Assembly (NCBI RefSeq): GCF_963576545.1
Contig: NW_026870438.1
Coordinates: 186,001-250,000, forward strand
From: Limanda limanda
Taxonomy: Eukaryota > Chordata > Actinopteri > Pleuronectiformes > Pleuronectidae
Reading direction: 5' to 3'
DNA length: 64,000 nt
In this document: positions 24,831 through 38,272 of the stretch, in pieces
Numbering within the stretch: position 1 is the stretch's first letter
How the letters are laid out: every line of letters begins with the position of its first letter
The notes under the pieces: generated by a model
What the model saw: the letters and a program-made list of their open reading frames with translations, nothing else
Told to the model about the DNA's origin: nothing
Databases searched by the model: none
Made by a program: the position numbers and the translations under genes

Positions 24831-27800
24831 ATGGGGTTGCGCGCATCGATCAGTACCATCCTTGAGCTTCTCCGACTTTCGGAAGGGTTAGGGTTAGGGT
24901 TAGGGATGAAAGCACATAGGAGAAAGAGATATTCTTGAATAACTTTTTTTGTGAAGGTCGGAGAGACTTGCAAGTAGGCTCTACCCCCACTAAATGGGGT
25001 AGCGCGCATCGATCGGTACCATCCTTGAGCTTCTCCGACTTTCGGAAGGGTTAGGGTTAGGGTTAGGGATGAAAGCACATAGGAGAAAGAGATATTCTTG
25101 AATAACTTTTTTTGTGAAGGTCGGAGAGACTTGGAAAGTGGTTGCATCAGGACTAATTTGGGTCCTGCGGATCGATTGGTACCATCCCCGAGCTTGTACG
25201 ACCTTCGGAAGAGGTCGACCGACGAAATTCCCCCAAATCTGAGGAGATATTCTTGAATAACTTTTTTTGTGAAGGTCGGAGAGACTTGCAGGTAGGCTCT
25301 ACCCCCACTAAATGGGGTAGCGCGCATCGATCGGTACCATCCTTGAGCTTCTCCGACTTTCGGAAGGGTTAGGGTTAGGGTTAGGGATGAAAGCACATAG
25401 GAGAAAGAGATATTCTTGAATAACTTTTTTTGTGAAGGTCGGAGAGACTTGCAAGTAGGCTCTACTCCCACTAAATGGGGTAGCGCGCATCGATCGGTAC
25501 CATCCTTGAGCTTCTCCGACTTTCGGAAGGGTTAGGGTTAGGGTTAGGGATGAAAGCACATAGGAGAAAGAGATATTCTTGAATAACTTTTTTTGTGAAG
25601 GTCGGAGAGACTTGAAAAGTGGTTGCATCTGGACTAATTTGGGTCCTGCGGATCGATTGGTACCATCCCCGAGCTTGTACGACCTTCGGAAGAGGTCGAC
25701 CGACGAAATTCCCCCAAATCTGAGGAGATATTCTTGAATAACTTTTTTTGTGAAGGTCGGAGAGACTTGCAAGTAGGCTCTACCCCCACTAAATGGGGTT
25801 GCGCGCATCGATCGGTACCATCCTTGAGCTTCTCCGACTTTCGGAAGGGTTAGGGTTAGGGTTAGGGATGAAAGCACATAGGAGAAAGAGATATTCTTGA
25901 ATAACTTTTTTTGTGAAGGTCGGAGAGACTTGCAAGTAGGCTCTACCCCCACTAAATGGGGTAGCGCACATCGATCGGTACCATCCTTGAGCTTCTCCGA
26001 CTTTCGGAAGGGTTAGGGTTAGGGTTAGGGATGAAAGCACATAGGAGAAAGAGATATTCTTGAATAACTTTTTTTGTGAAGGTCGGAGAGACTTGCAAGT
26101 AGGCTCTACCCCCACTAAATGGGGTAGCGCGCATCGATCGGTACCATCCTTGAGCTTCTCCGACTTTCGGAAGGGTTAGGGTTAGGGCTGAAAGCACATA
26201 GGAGAAAGAGATATTCTTGAATAACTTTTTTTGTGAAGGTCGGAGAGACTTGGAAAGTGGTTGCATCTGGACTATTTTGGGTCCTGCGGATCGATTGGTA
26301 CCATCCCCGAGCTTGTACGACCTTCGGAAGAGGTCGACCGACGAAATTCCCCCAAATCTGAGGAGATATTCTTGAATAACTTTTTTTGTGAAGGTCGGAG
26401 AGACTTGCAGGTAGGCTCTACCCCCACTAAATGGGGTAGCGCGCATCGATCGGTACCATCCTTGAGCTTCTCCGACTTTCGGAAGGGTTAGGGTTAGGGT
26501 TAGGGATGAAAGCACATAGGAGAAAGAGATATTCTTGAATAACTTTTTTTGTGAAGGTCGGAGAGACTTGCAAGTAGGCTCTACCCCCACTAAATGGGGT
26601 AGCGCGCATCGATCGGTACCATCCTTGAGCTTCTCCGACTTTCGGAAGGGTTAGGGTTAGGGTTAGGGATGAAAGCACATAGGAGAAAGAGATATTCTTG
26701 AATAACTTTTTTTGTGAAGGTCGGAGAGACTTGGAAAGTGGTTGCATCTTGACTAATTTGGGTCCTGCGGATCGATTGGTACCATCCCCGAGCTTGTACG
26801 ACCTTCGGAAGAGGTCGACCGACGAAATTCCCCCAAATCTGAGGAGATATTCTTGAATAACTTTTTTTGTGAAGGTCGGAGAGACTTGCAAGTAGGCTCT
26901 ACCCCCACTAAATGGGGTAGCGTGCATCGATCGGTACCATCTTTGAGCTTCTCCGACTTTCGGAAGGGTTAGGGTTAGGGTTAGGGATGAAAGCACATAG
27001 GAGAAAGAGATATTCTTGAATAACTTTTTTTGTGAAGGTCGGAGAGACTTGCAAGTAGGCTCTACCCCCACTAAATGGGGTAGCGCGCATCGATCGGTAC
27101 CATCCTTGAGCTTCTCCGACTTTCGGAAGGGTTAGGGTTAGGGTTAGGGATGAAAGCACATAGGAGAAAGAGATATTCTTGAATAACTTTTTTTGTGAAG
27201 GTCGGAGAGACTTGGAAAGTGGTTGCATCTGGACTAATTTGGGTCCTGCGGATCGATTGGTACCATCCCCGAGCTTGTACGACCTTCGGAAGAGGTCGAC
27301 CGACGAAATTCCCCCAAATCTGAGGAGATATTCTTGAATAACTTTTTTTGTGAAGGTCGGAGAGACTTGCAAGTAGGCTCTACCCCCACTAAATGGGGTA
27401 GCGCGCATCGATCGGTACCATCCTTGAGCTTCTCCGACTTTCGGAAAGGTTAGGGTTAGGGATGAAAGCACATAGGAGAAAGAGATATTCTTGAATAACT
27501 TTTTTTGTGAAGGTCGGAGAGACTTGCAAGTAGGCTCTACCCCCACTAAATGGGGTAGCGCGCATCGAACGGTACCATCCTTGAGCTTCTCCGACTTTCG
27601 GAAGGGTTAGGGTTAGGGTTAGGGATGAAAGCACATAGGAGAAAGAGATATTCTTGAATAACTTTTTTTGTGAAGGTCGGAGAGACTTGGAAAGTGGTTG
27701 CATCTGGACTAATTTGGGTCCTGCGGATCGATTGGTACCATCCCCGAGCTTGTACGACCTTCGGAAGAGGTCGACCGACGAAATTCCCCCAAATCTGAGG

Positions 27801-27999
27801 AGATATTCTTGAATAACTTTTTTTGTGAAGGTCGGAGAGACTTGCAAGTAGGCTCTACCCCCACTAAATGGGGTAGCGCGCATCGATCAGTACCATCCTT
27901 GAGCTTCTCCGACTTTCGGAAGGGTTAGGGTTAGGGTTAGGGATGAAAGCACATAGGAGAAAGAGATATTCTTGAATAACTTTTTTTGTGAAGGTCGGA

Positions 28000-30900
28000 G
28001 AGACTTGCAAGTAGGCTCTACCCCCACTAAATGGGGTAGCGCGCATCGATCGGTACCATCCTTGAGCTTCTCCGACTTTCGGAAGGGTTAGGGTTAGGGT
28101 TAGGGATGAAAGCACATAGGAGAAAGAGATATTCTTGAATAACTTTTTTTGTGAAGGTCGGAGAGACTTGAAAAGTGGTTGCATCTGGACTAATTTGGGT
28201 CCTGCGGATCGATTGGTACCATCCCCGAGCTTGTACGACCTTCGGAAGAGGTCGACCGACGAAATTCCCCCAAATCTGAGGAGATATTCTTGAATAACTT
28301 TTTTTGTGAAGGTCAGAGACACTTGCAAGTAGGCTCTACCCCCACTAAATGGGGTTGCGCGCATCGATCGGTACCATCCTTGAGCTTCTCCGACTTTCGG
28401 AAGGGTTAGGGTTAGGGTTAGGGATGAAAGCACATAGGAGAAAGAGATATTCTTGAATAACTTTTTTTGTGAAGGTCGGAGAGACTTGCAAGTAGGCTCT
28501 ACCCCCACTAAATGGGGTAGCGCGCATCGATCGGTACCATCCTTGAGCTTCTCCGACTTTCGGAAGGGTTAGGGTTAGGGTTAGGGATGAAAGCACATAG
28601 GAGAAAGAGATATTCTTGAATAACTTTTTTTGTGAAGGTCGGAGAGACTTGAAAAGTGGTTGCATCTGGACTAATTTGGGTCCTGCGGATCGATTGGTAC
28701 CATCCCCGAGCTTGTACGACCTTCGGAAGAGGTCGACCGACGAAATTCCCCCAAATCTGAGGAGATATTCTTGAATAACTTTTTTTGTGAAGGTCGGAGA
28801 GACTTGCAAGTAGGCTCTACCCCCACTAAATGGGGTAGCGCGCATCGATCAGTACCATCCTTGAGCTTCTCCGACTTTCGGAAGGGTTAGGGTTAGGGAT
28901 GAAAGCACATAGGAGAAAGAGATATTCTTGAATAACTTTTTTTGTGAAGGTCGGAGAGACTTGCAAGTAGGCTCTACCCCCACTAAATGGGGTAGCGCGC
29001 ATCGAACGGTACCATCCTTGAGCTTCTCCGACTTTCGGAAGGGTTAGGGTTAGGGTTAGGGATGAAAGCACATAGGAGAAAGAGATATTCTTGAATAACT
29101 TTTTTTGTGAAGGTCGGAGAGACTTGGAAAGTGGTTGCATCTGGACTAATTTGGGTCCTGCGGATCGATTGGTACCATCCCCGAGCTTGTACGACCTTCG
29201 GAAGAGGTCGACCGACGAAATTCCCCCAAATCTGAGGAGATATTCTTGAATAACTTTTTTTGTGAAGGTCGGAGAGACTTGCAAGTAGGCTCTACCCCCA
29301 CTAAATGGGGTAGCGCGCATCGATCGGTACCATCCCTGAGCTTCTCCGACTTTCGGAAGGGTTAGGGTTATAGATGAAAGCACATAGGAGAAAGAGATAT
29401 TCTTGAATAACTTTTTTTGTGAAGGTCGGAGAGACTTGCAAGTAGGCTCTACCCCCACTAAATGGGGTAGCGCGCATCGATCGGTACCATCCTTGAGCTT
29501 CTCCGACTTTCGGAAGGGTTAGGGTTAGGGTTAGGGATGAAAGCACATAGGAGAAAGAGATATTCTTGAATAACTTTTTTTGTGAAGGTCGGAGAGACTT
29601 GAAAAGTGGTTGCATCTGGACTAATTTGGGTCCTGCGGATCGATTGGTACCATCCCCGAGCTTGTACGACCTTCGGAAGAGGTCGACCGACGAAATTCCC
29701 CCAAATCTGAGGAGATATTCTTGAATAACTTTTTTTGTGAAGGTCAGAGAGACTTGCAAATAGGCTCTACCCCCACTAAATGGGGTTGCGCGCATCGATC
29801 GGTACCATCCTTGAGCTTCTCCGACTTTCGGAAGGGTTAGGGTTAGGGTTAGGGATGAAAGCACATAGGAGAAAGAGATATTCTTGAATAACTTTTTTTG
29901 TGAAGGTCGGAGAGACTTGCAAGTAGGCTCTACCCCCACTAAATGGGGTAGCGCGCATCGATCGGTACCATCCTTGAGCTTCTCCGACTTTCGGAAGGGT
30001 TAGGGTTAGGGTTAGGGATGAAAGCACATAGGAGAAAGAGATATTCTTGAATAACTTTTTTTGTGAAGGTCGGAGAGACTTGAAAAGTGGTTGCATCTGG
30101 ACTAATTTGGGTCCTGCGGATCGATTGGTACCATCCCCGAGCTTGTACGACCTTCGGAAGAGGTCGACCGACGAAATTCCCCCAAATCTGAGGAGATATT
30201 CTTGAATAACTTTTTTTGTGAAGGTCGGAGAGACTTGCAAGTAGGCTCTACCCCCACTAAATGGGGTAGCGCGCATCGATCAGTACCATCCTTGAGCTTC
30301 TCCGACTTTCGGAAGGGTTAGGGTTAGGGATGAAAGCACATAGGAGAAAGAGATATTCTTGAATAACTTTTTTTGTGAAGGTCGGAGAGACTTGCAAGTA
30401 GGCTCTACCCCCACTAAATGGGGTAGCGCGCATCGAACGGTACCATCCTTGAGCTTCTCCGACTTTCGGAAGGGTTAGGGTTAGGGTTAGGGATGAAAGC
30501 ACATAGGAGAAAGAGATATTCTTGAATAACTTTTTTTGTGAAGGTCGGAGAGACTTGGAAAGTGGTTGCATCTGGACTAATTTGGGTCCTGCGGATCGAT
30601 TGGTACCATCCCCGAGCTTGTACGACCTTCGGAAGAGGTCGACCGACGAAATTCCCCCAAATCTGAGGAGATATTCTTGAATAACTTTTTTTGTGAAGGT
30701 CGGAGAGACTTGCAAGTAGGCTCTACCCCCACTAAATGGGGTAGCGCGCATCGATCGGTACCATCCTTGAGCTTCTCCGACTTTCGGAAGGGTTAGGGTT
30801 AGGGATGAAAGCACATAGGAGAAAGAGATATTCTTGAATAACTTTTTTTGTGAAGGTCGGAGAGACTTGCAAGTAGGCTCTACCCCCACTAAATGGGGTA

Positions 30901-31200
30901 GCGCGCATCGATCGGTACCATCTTTGAGCTTCTCCGACTTTCGGAAGGGTTAGGGTTAGGGTTAGGGATGAAAGCACATAGGAGAAAGAGATATTCTTGA
31001 ATAACTTTTTTTGTGAAGGTCGGAGAGACTTGAAAAGTGGTTGCATCTGGACTAATTTGGGTCCTGCGGATCGATTGGTACCATCCCCGAGCTTGTACGA
31101 CCTTCGGAAGAGGTCGACCGACGAAATTCCCCCAAATCTGAGGAGATATTCTTGAATAACTTTTTTTGTGAAGGTCGGAGAGACTTGCAAGTAGGCTCTA
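28000..31200 (+). repeat. 1,431-bp higher-order repeat, just over two copies
   Basis: 28.0-29.43 kb, 29.44-30.87 kb and a partial third copy to about 31.2 kb match at an offset of 1,431 bp. Shared rare variants are GGTCAGAG (28311 and 29742), GATCAGTACC (28848 and 30279), and ATCGAACGG (29001 and 30432). Copy-private changes include TTATAGATG near 29369, which erases the third TTAGGG in that unit. Confidence 0.85.
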
Positions 31201-31999
31201 CCCCCACTAAATGGGGTTGCGCGCATCGATCGGTACCATCCTTGAGCTTCTCCGACTTTCGGAAGGGTTAGGGTTAGGGTTAGGGATGAAAGCACATAGG
31301 AGAAAGAGATATTCTTGAATAACTTTTTTTGTGAAGGTCGGAGAGACTTGCAAGTAGGCTCTACCCCCACTAAATGGGGTTGCGCGCATCGATCGGTACC
31401 ATCCTTGAGCTTCTCCGACTTTCGGAAGGGTTAGGGTTAGGGTTAGGGATGAAAGCACATAGGAGAAAGAGATATTCTTGAATAACTTTTTTTGTGAAGG
31501 TCGGAGAGACTTGCAAGTAGGCTCTACCCCCACTAAATGGGGTAGCGCGCATCGATCGGTACCATCCTTGAGCTTCTCCGACTTTCGGAAGGGTTAGGGT
31601 TAGGGTTAGGGATGAAAGCACATAGGAGAAAGAGATATTCTTGAATAACTTTTTTTGTGAAGGTCGGAGAGACTTGAAAAGTGGTTGCATCTGGACTAAT
31701 TTGGGTCCTGCGGATCGATTGGTACCATCCCCGAGCTTGTACGACCTTCGGAAGAGGTCGACCGACGAAATTCCCCCAAATCTGAGGAGATATTCTTGAA
31801 TAACTTTTTTTGTGAAGGTCGGAGAGACTTGCAAGTAGGCTCTACCCCCACTAAATGGGGTTGCGCGCATCGATCGGTACCATCCTTGAGCTTCTCCGAC
31901 TTTCGGAAGGGTTAGGGTTAGGGTTAGGGATGAAAGCACATAGGAGAAAGAGATATTCTTGAATAACTTTTTTTGTGAAGGTCGGAGAGACTTGCAAGT

Positions 32000-34900
32000 A
32001 GGCTCTACTCCCACTAAATGGGGTAGCGCGCATCGATCGGTACCATCCTTGAGCTTCTCCGACTTTCGGAAGGGTTAGGGTTAGGGTTAGGGATGAAAGC
32101 ACATAGGAGAAAGAGATATTCTTGAATAACTTTTTTTGTGAAGGTCGGAGAGACTTGCAAGTAGGCTCTACCCCCACTAAATGGGGTAGCGCGCATCGAT
32201 CGGTACCATCCTTGAGCTTCTCCGACTTTCGGAAGGGTTAGGGTTAGGGATGAAAGCACATAGGAGAAAGAGATATTCTTGAATAACTTTTTTTGTGAAG
32301 GTCGGAGAGACTTGCAAGTAGGCTCTACCCCCACTAAATGGGGTAGCGCACATCGATCGGTACCATCCTTGAGCTTCTCCGACTTTCGGAAGGGTTAGGG
32401 TTAGGGTTAGGGATGAAAGCACATAGGAGAAAGAGATATTCTTGAATAACTTTTTTTGTGAAGGTCGGAGAGACTTGGAAAGTGGTTGCATCTGGACTAA
32501 TTTGGGTCCTGCGGATCGATTGGTACCATGCCCGAGCTTGTACGACCTTCGGAAGAGGTCGACCGACGAAATTCCCCCAAATCTGAGGAGATATTCTTGA
32601 ATAACTTTTTTTGTGAAGGTCGGAGAGACTTGCAAGTAGGCTCTACCCCCACTAAATGGGGTTGCGCGCATCGATCGGTACCATCCTTGAGCTTCTCCGA
32701 CTTTCGGAAGGGTTAGGGTTAGGGTTAGGGATGAAAGCACATAGGAGAAAGAGATATTCTTGAATAACTTTTTTTGTGAAGGTCGGAGAGACTTGCAAGT
32801 AGGCTCTACCCCCACTAAATGGGGTAGCGCGCATCGATCGGTACCATCCTTGAGCTTCTCCGACTTTCGGAAGGGTTAGGGTTAGGGTTAGGGATGAAAG
32901 CACATAGGAGAAAGAGATATTCTTGAATAACTTTTTTTGTGAAGGTCGGAGAGACTTGGAAAGTGGTTGCATCTGGACTAATTTGGGTCCTGCGGATCGA
33001 TTGGTACCATCCCCGAGCTTGTACGACCTTCGGAAGAGGTCGACCGACGAAATTCCCCCAAATCTGAGGAGATATTCTTGAATAACTTTTTTTGTGAAGG
33101 TCGGAGAGACTTGCAAGTAGGCTCTACCCCCACTAAATGGGGTTGCGCGCATCGATCAGTACCATCCTTGAGCTTCTCCGACTTTCGGAAGGGTTAGGGT
33201 TAGGGTTAGGGATGAAAGCACATAGGAGAAAGAGATATTCTTGAATAACTTTTTTTGTGAAGGTCGGAGAGACTTGAAAAGTGGTTGCATCTGGACTAAT
33301 TTGGGTCCTGCGGATCGATTGGTACCATCCCCGAGCTTGTACGACCTTCGGAAGAGGTCGACCGACGAAATTCCCCCAAATCTGAGGAGATATTCTTGAA
33401 TAACTTTTTTTGTGAAGGTCGGAGAGACTTGCAAGTAGGCTTTACCCCCACTAAATGGGGTTGCGCGCATCGATCGGTACCATCCTTGAGCTTATCCGAC
33501 TTTCGGAAGGGTTAGGGTTAGGGTTAGGGATGAAAGCACATAGGAGAAAGAGATATTCTTGAATAACTTTTTTTGTGAAGGTCGGAGAGACTTGCAAGTA
33601 GGCTCTACCCCCACTAAATGGGGTAGCGCGCATCGATCGGTACCATCCTTGAGCTTCTCCGACTTTCGGAAGGGTTAGGGTTAGGGTTAGGGATGAAAGC
33701 ACATAGGAGAAAGAGATATTCTTGAATAACTTTTTTTGTGAAGGTCGGAGAGACTTGGAAAGTGGTTGCATCTGGACTAATTTGGGTCCTGCGGATCGAT
33801 TGGTACCATGCCCGAGCTTGTACGACCTTCGGAAGAGGTCGACCGACGAAATTCCCCCAAATCTGAGGAGATATTCTTGAATAACTTTTTTTGTGAAGGT
33901 CGGAGAGACTTGCAAGTAGGCTCTACCCCCACTAAATGGGGTAGCGCGCATCGATCGGTACCATCCTTGAGCTTCTCCGACTTTCGGAAGGGTTAGGGTT
34001 AGGGTTAGGGATGAAAGCACATAGGAGAAAGAGATATTCTTGAATAACTTTTTTTGTGAAGGTCGGAGAGACTTGAAAAGTGGTTGCATCTGGACTAATT
34101 TGGGTCCTGCGGATCGATTGGTACCATCCCCGAGCTTGTACGACCTTCGGAAGAGGTCGACCGACGAAATTCCCCCAAATCTGAGGAGATATTCTTGAAT
34201 AACTTTTTTTGTGAAGGTCGGAGAGACTTGCAAGTAGGCTTTACCCCCACTAAATGGGGTTGCGCGCATCGATCGGTACCATCCTTGAGCTTCTCCGACT
34301 TTCGGAAGGGTTAGGGTTAGGGTTAGGGATGAAAGCACATAGGAGAAAGAGATATTCTTGAATAACTTTTTTTGTGAAGGTCGGAGAGACTTGCAAGTAG
34401 GCTCTACCCCCACTAAATGGGGTAGCGCGCATCGATCGGTACCATCCTTGAGCTTCTCCGACTTTTGGAAGGGTTAGGGTTAGGGTTAGGGATGAAAGCA
34501 CATAGGAGAAAGAGATATTCTTGAATAACTTTTTTTGTGAAGGTCGGAGAGACTTGGAAAGTGGTTGCATCTGGACTAATTTGGGTCCTGCGGATCGATT
34601 GGTACCATGCCCGAGCTTGTACGACCTTCGGAAGAGGTCGACCGACGAAATTCCCCCAAATCTGAGGAGATATTCTTGAATAACTTTTTTTGTGAAGGTC
34701 GGAGAGACTTGCAAGTAGGCTCTACCCCCACTAAATGGGGTAGCGCGCATCGATCGGTACCATCCTTGAGCTTCTCCGACTTTCGGAAGGGTTAGGGTTA
34801 GGGTTAGGGATGAAAGCACATAGGAGAAAGAGATATTCTTGAATAACTTTTTTTGTAAAGGTCGGAGAGACTTGGAAAGTGGTTGCATCTGGACTAATTT

Positions 34901-36800
34901 GGGTCCTGCAGATCGATTGGTACCATCCCCGAGCTTGTACGACCTTCGGAAGAGGTCGACCGACGAAATTCCCCCAAATCTGAGGAGATATTCTTGAATA
35001 ACTTTTTTTGTGAAGGTCGGAGAGACTTGCAAGTAGGCTCTACCCCCACTAAATGGGGTTGCGCGCATCGATCGGTACCATCCTTGAGCTTCTCCGACTT
35101 TCGGAAGGGTTAGGGTTAGGGTTAGGGATGAAAGCACATAGGAGAAAGAGATATTCTTGAATAACTTTTTTTGTGAAGGTCGGAGAGACTTGCAAGTAGG
35201 CTCTACTCCCACTAAATGGGGTAGCGCGCATCGATCGGTACCATCCTTGAGCTTCTCCGACTTTCGGAAGGGTTAGGGTTAGGGTTAGGGATGAAAGCAC
35301 ATAGGAGAAAGAGATATTCTTGAATAACTTTTTTTGTGAAGGTCGGAGAGACTTGCAAGTAGGCTCTACCCCCACTAAATGGGGTAGCGCGCATCGATCG
35401 GTACCATCCTTGAGCTTCTCCGACTTTCGGAAGGGTTAGGGTTAGGGTTAGGGATGAAAGCACATAGGAGAAAGAGATATTCTTGAATAACTTTTTTTGT
35501 GAAGGTCGGAGAGACTTGCAAGTAGGCTCTACCCCCACTAAATGGGGTAGCGCACATCGATCGGTACCATCCTTGAGCTTCTCCGACTTTCGGAAGGGTT
35601 AGGGTTAGGGTTAGGGATGAAAGCACATAGGAGAAAGAGATATTCTTGAATAACTTTTTTTGTGAAGGTCGGAGAGACTTGGAAAGTGGTTGCATCTGGA
35701 CTAATTTGGGTCCTGCGGATCGATTGGTACCATGCCCGAGCTTGTACGACCTTCGGAAGAGGTCGACCGACGAAATTCCCCCAAATCTGAGGAGATATTC
35801 TTGAATAACTTTTTTTGTGAAGGTCGGAGAGACTTGCAAGTAGGCTCTACCCCCACTAAATGGGGTTGCGCGCATCGATCGGTACCATCCTTGAGCTTCT
35901 CCGACTTTCGGAAGGGTTAGGGTTAGGGTTAGGGATGAAAGCACATAGGAGAAAGAGATATTCTTGAATAACTTTTTTTGTGAAGGTCGGAGAGACTTGC
36001 AAGTAGGCTCTACCCCCACTAAATGGGGTTGCGCGCATCGATCGGTACCATCCTTGAGCTTCTCCGACTTTCGGAAGGGTTAGGGTTAGGGTTAGGGATG
36101 AAAGCACATAGGAGAAAGAGATATTCTTGAATAACTTTTTTTGTGAAGGTCGGAGAGACTTGGAAAGTGGTTGCATCTGGACTAATTTGGGTCCTGCGGA
36201 TCGATTGGTACCATCCCCGAGCTTGTACGACCTTCGGAAGAGGTCGACCGACGAAATTCCCCCAAATCTGAGGAGATATTCTTGAATAACTTTTTTTGTG
36301 AAGGTCGGAGAGACTTGCAAGTAGGCTCTACCCCCACTAAATGGGGTTGCGCGCATCGATCAGTACCATCCTTGAGCTTCTCCGACTTTCGGAAGGGTTA
36401 GGGTTAGGGTTAGGGATGAAAGCACATAGGAGAAAGAGATATTCTTGAATAACTTTTTTTGTGAAGGTCGGAGAGACTTGAAAAGTGGTTGCATCTGGAC
36501 TAATTTGGGTCCTGCGGATCGATTGGTACCATCCCCGAGCTTGTACGACCTTCGGAAGAGGTCGACCGACGAAATTCCCCCAAATCTGAGGAGATATTCT
36601 TGAATAACTTTTTTTGTGAAGGTCGGAGAGACTTGCAAGTAGGCTTTACCCCCACTAAATGGGGTTGCGCGCATCGATCAGTACCATCCTTGAGCTTCTC
36701 CGACTTTCGGAAGGGTTAGGGTTAGGGTTAGGGATGAAAGCACATAGGAGAAAGAGATATTCTTGAATAACTTTTTTTGTGAAGGTCGGAGAGACTTGCA
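32000..36800 (+). repeat. Segment repeated at +3,204 bp (32.0-33.6 and 35.2-36.8 kb)
   Basis: Shared rare variants fix the offset at 3,204 bp: GGGTAGCGCA at 32341 and 35545, ATCGATCAGT at 33151 and 36355, TTTACCCCCA at 33441 and 36645. At the left the offset is 3,198 bp because one TTAGGG has been gained or lost. Each copy is preceded by a run of four A units. Confidence 0.85.
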
Positions 36801-37135
36801 AGTAGGCTCTACCCCCACTAAATGGGGTAGCGCGCATCGATCGGTACCATCCTTGAGCTTCTCCGACTTTCGGAAGGGTTAGGGTTAGGGTTAGGGATGA
36901 AAGCACATAGGAGAAAGAGATATTCTTGAATAACTTTTTTTGTGAAGGTCGGAGAGACTTGGAAAGTGGTTGCATCTGGACTAATTTGGGTCCTGCGGAT
37001 CGATTGGTACCATCCCCGAGCTTGTACGACCTTCGGAAGAGGTCGACCGACGAAATTCCCCCAAATCTGAGGAGATATTCTTGAATAACTTTTTTTGTGA
37101 AGGTCGGAGAGACTTGCAAGTAGGCTTTACCCCCA

Positions 37136-38272
37136 CTAAATGGGGTTGCGCGCATCGATCGGTACCATCCTTGAGCTTCTCCGACTTTCGGAAGGGTTAG
37201 GGTTAGGGTTAGGGATGAAAGCACATAGGAGAAAGAGATATTCTTGAATAACTTTTTTTGTGAAGGTCGGAGAGACTTGCAAGTAGGCTCTACCCCCACT
37301 AAATGGGGTAGCGCGCATCGATCGGTACCATCCTTGAGCTTCTCCGACTTTCGGAAGGGTTAGGGTTAGGGTTAGGGATGAAAGCACATAGGAGAAAGAG
37401 ATATTCTTGAATAACTTTTTTTGTGAAGGTCGGAGAGACTTGGAAAGTGGTTGCATCTGGACTAATTTGGGTCCTGCGGATCGATTGGTACCATGCCCGA
37501 GCTTGTACGACCTTCGGAAGAGGTCGACCGACGAAATTCCCCCAAATCTGAGGAGATATTCTTGAATAACTTTTTTTGTGAAGGTCGGAGAGACTTGCAA
37601 GTAGGCTCTACCCCCACTAAATGGGGTAGCGCGCATCGATCGGTACCATCCTTGAGCTTCTCCGACTTTCGGAAGGGTTAGGGTTAGGGTTAGGGATGAA
37701 AGCACATAGGAGAAAGACATATTCTTGAATAACTTTTTTTGTAAAGGTCGGAGAGACTTGGAAAGTGGTTGCATCTGGACTAATTTGGGTCCTGCGGATC
37801 GATTGGTACCATCCCCGAGCTTGTACGACCTTCGGAAGAGGTCGACCGACGAAATTCCCCCAAATCTGAGGAGATATTCTTGAATAACTTTTTTTGTGAA
37901 GGTCGGAGAGACTTGCAAGTAGGCTCTACCCCCACTAAATGGGGTAGCGCGCATCGATCGGTACCATCCTTGAGCTTCTCCGACTTTCGGAAGGGTTAGG
38001 GTTAGGGTTAGGGATGAAAGCACATAGGAGAAAGAGATATTCTTGAATAACTTTTTTTGTGAAGGTCGGAGAGACTTGGAAAGTGGTTGCATCTGGACTA
38101 ATTTGGGTCCTGCGGATCGATTGGTACCATGCCCGAGCTTGTACGACCTTCGGAAAAGGTCGACCGACGAAATTCCCCCAAATCTGAGGAGATATTCTTG
38201 AATAACTTTTTTTGTGAAGGTCGGAGAGACTTGCAAGTAGGCTCTACCCCCACTAAATGGGGTAGCGCGCAT
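37136..38272 (-). other. Longest repeat-derived open frame, not considered a gene
   Basis: This 378-codon minus-strand frame spans four B units. It stays open because the AB dimer is 318 bp (106 codons) and the frame happens to lack stops. The telomeric tract read on this strand gives an LTLTLTLP-type stretch, or NPNPNP in another frame. Comparable frames of 108, 214 and 320 codons recur throughout, mostly start at GTG, and overlap their neighbours by one A unit in a shifted frame because 163 is not a multiple of three. There is no conserved start region, no domain and no family resemblance. I regard all of them as by-products of the repeat. Confidence 0.85.

Larger units (their letters stand above)
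1..24850 (+). repeat. Array domain 1 (A-runs of 1, 2 or 4)
   Basis: Domain 1 is marked by four variants. The core form TTAGGAATG occurs at about 2530, 5090, 5563, 9555, 12915, 15470, 17545 and 21535. B units with GTCTTGCGG plus ATGCCCGAG occur near 2818, 5841, 9838, 13199, 15753, 17820 and 21817. Most GTAAAGG tails lie here. The post-B unit is nearly always A1, except after the GTCTTGCGG B. A-run lengths between B units are 1, 2 or 4, never 3. The right border at about 24.85 kb coincides with loss of these variants and the first GATCAGTACC copy. Confidence 0.8.
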
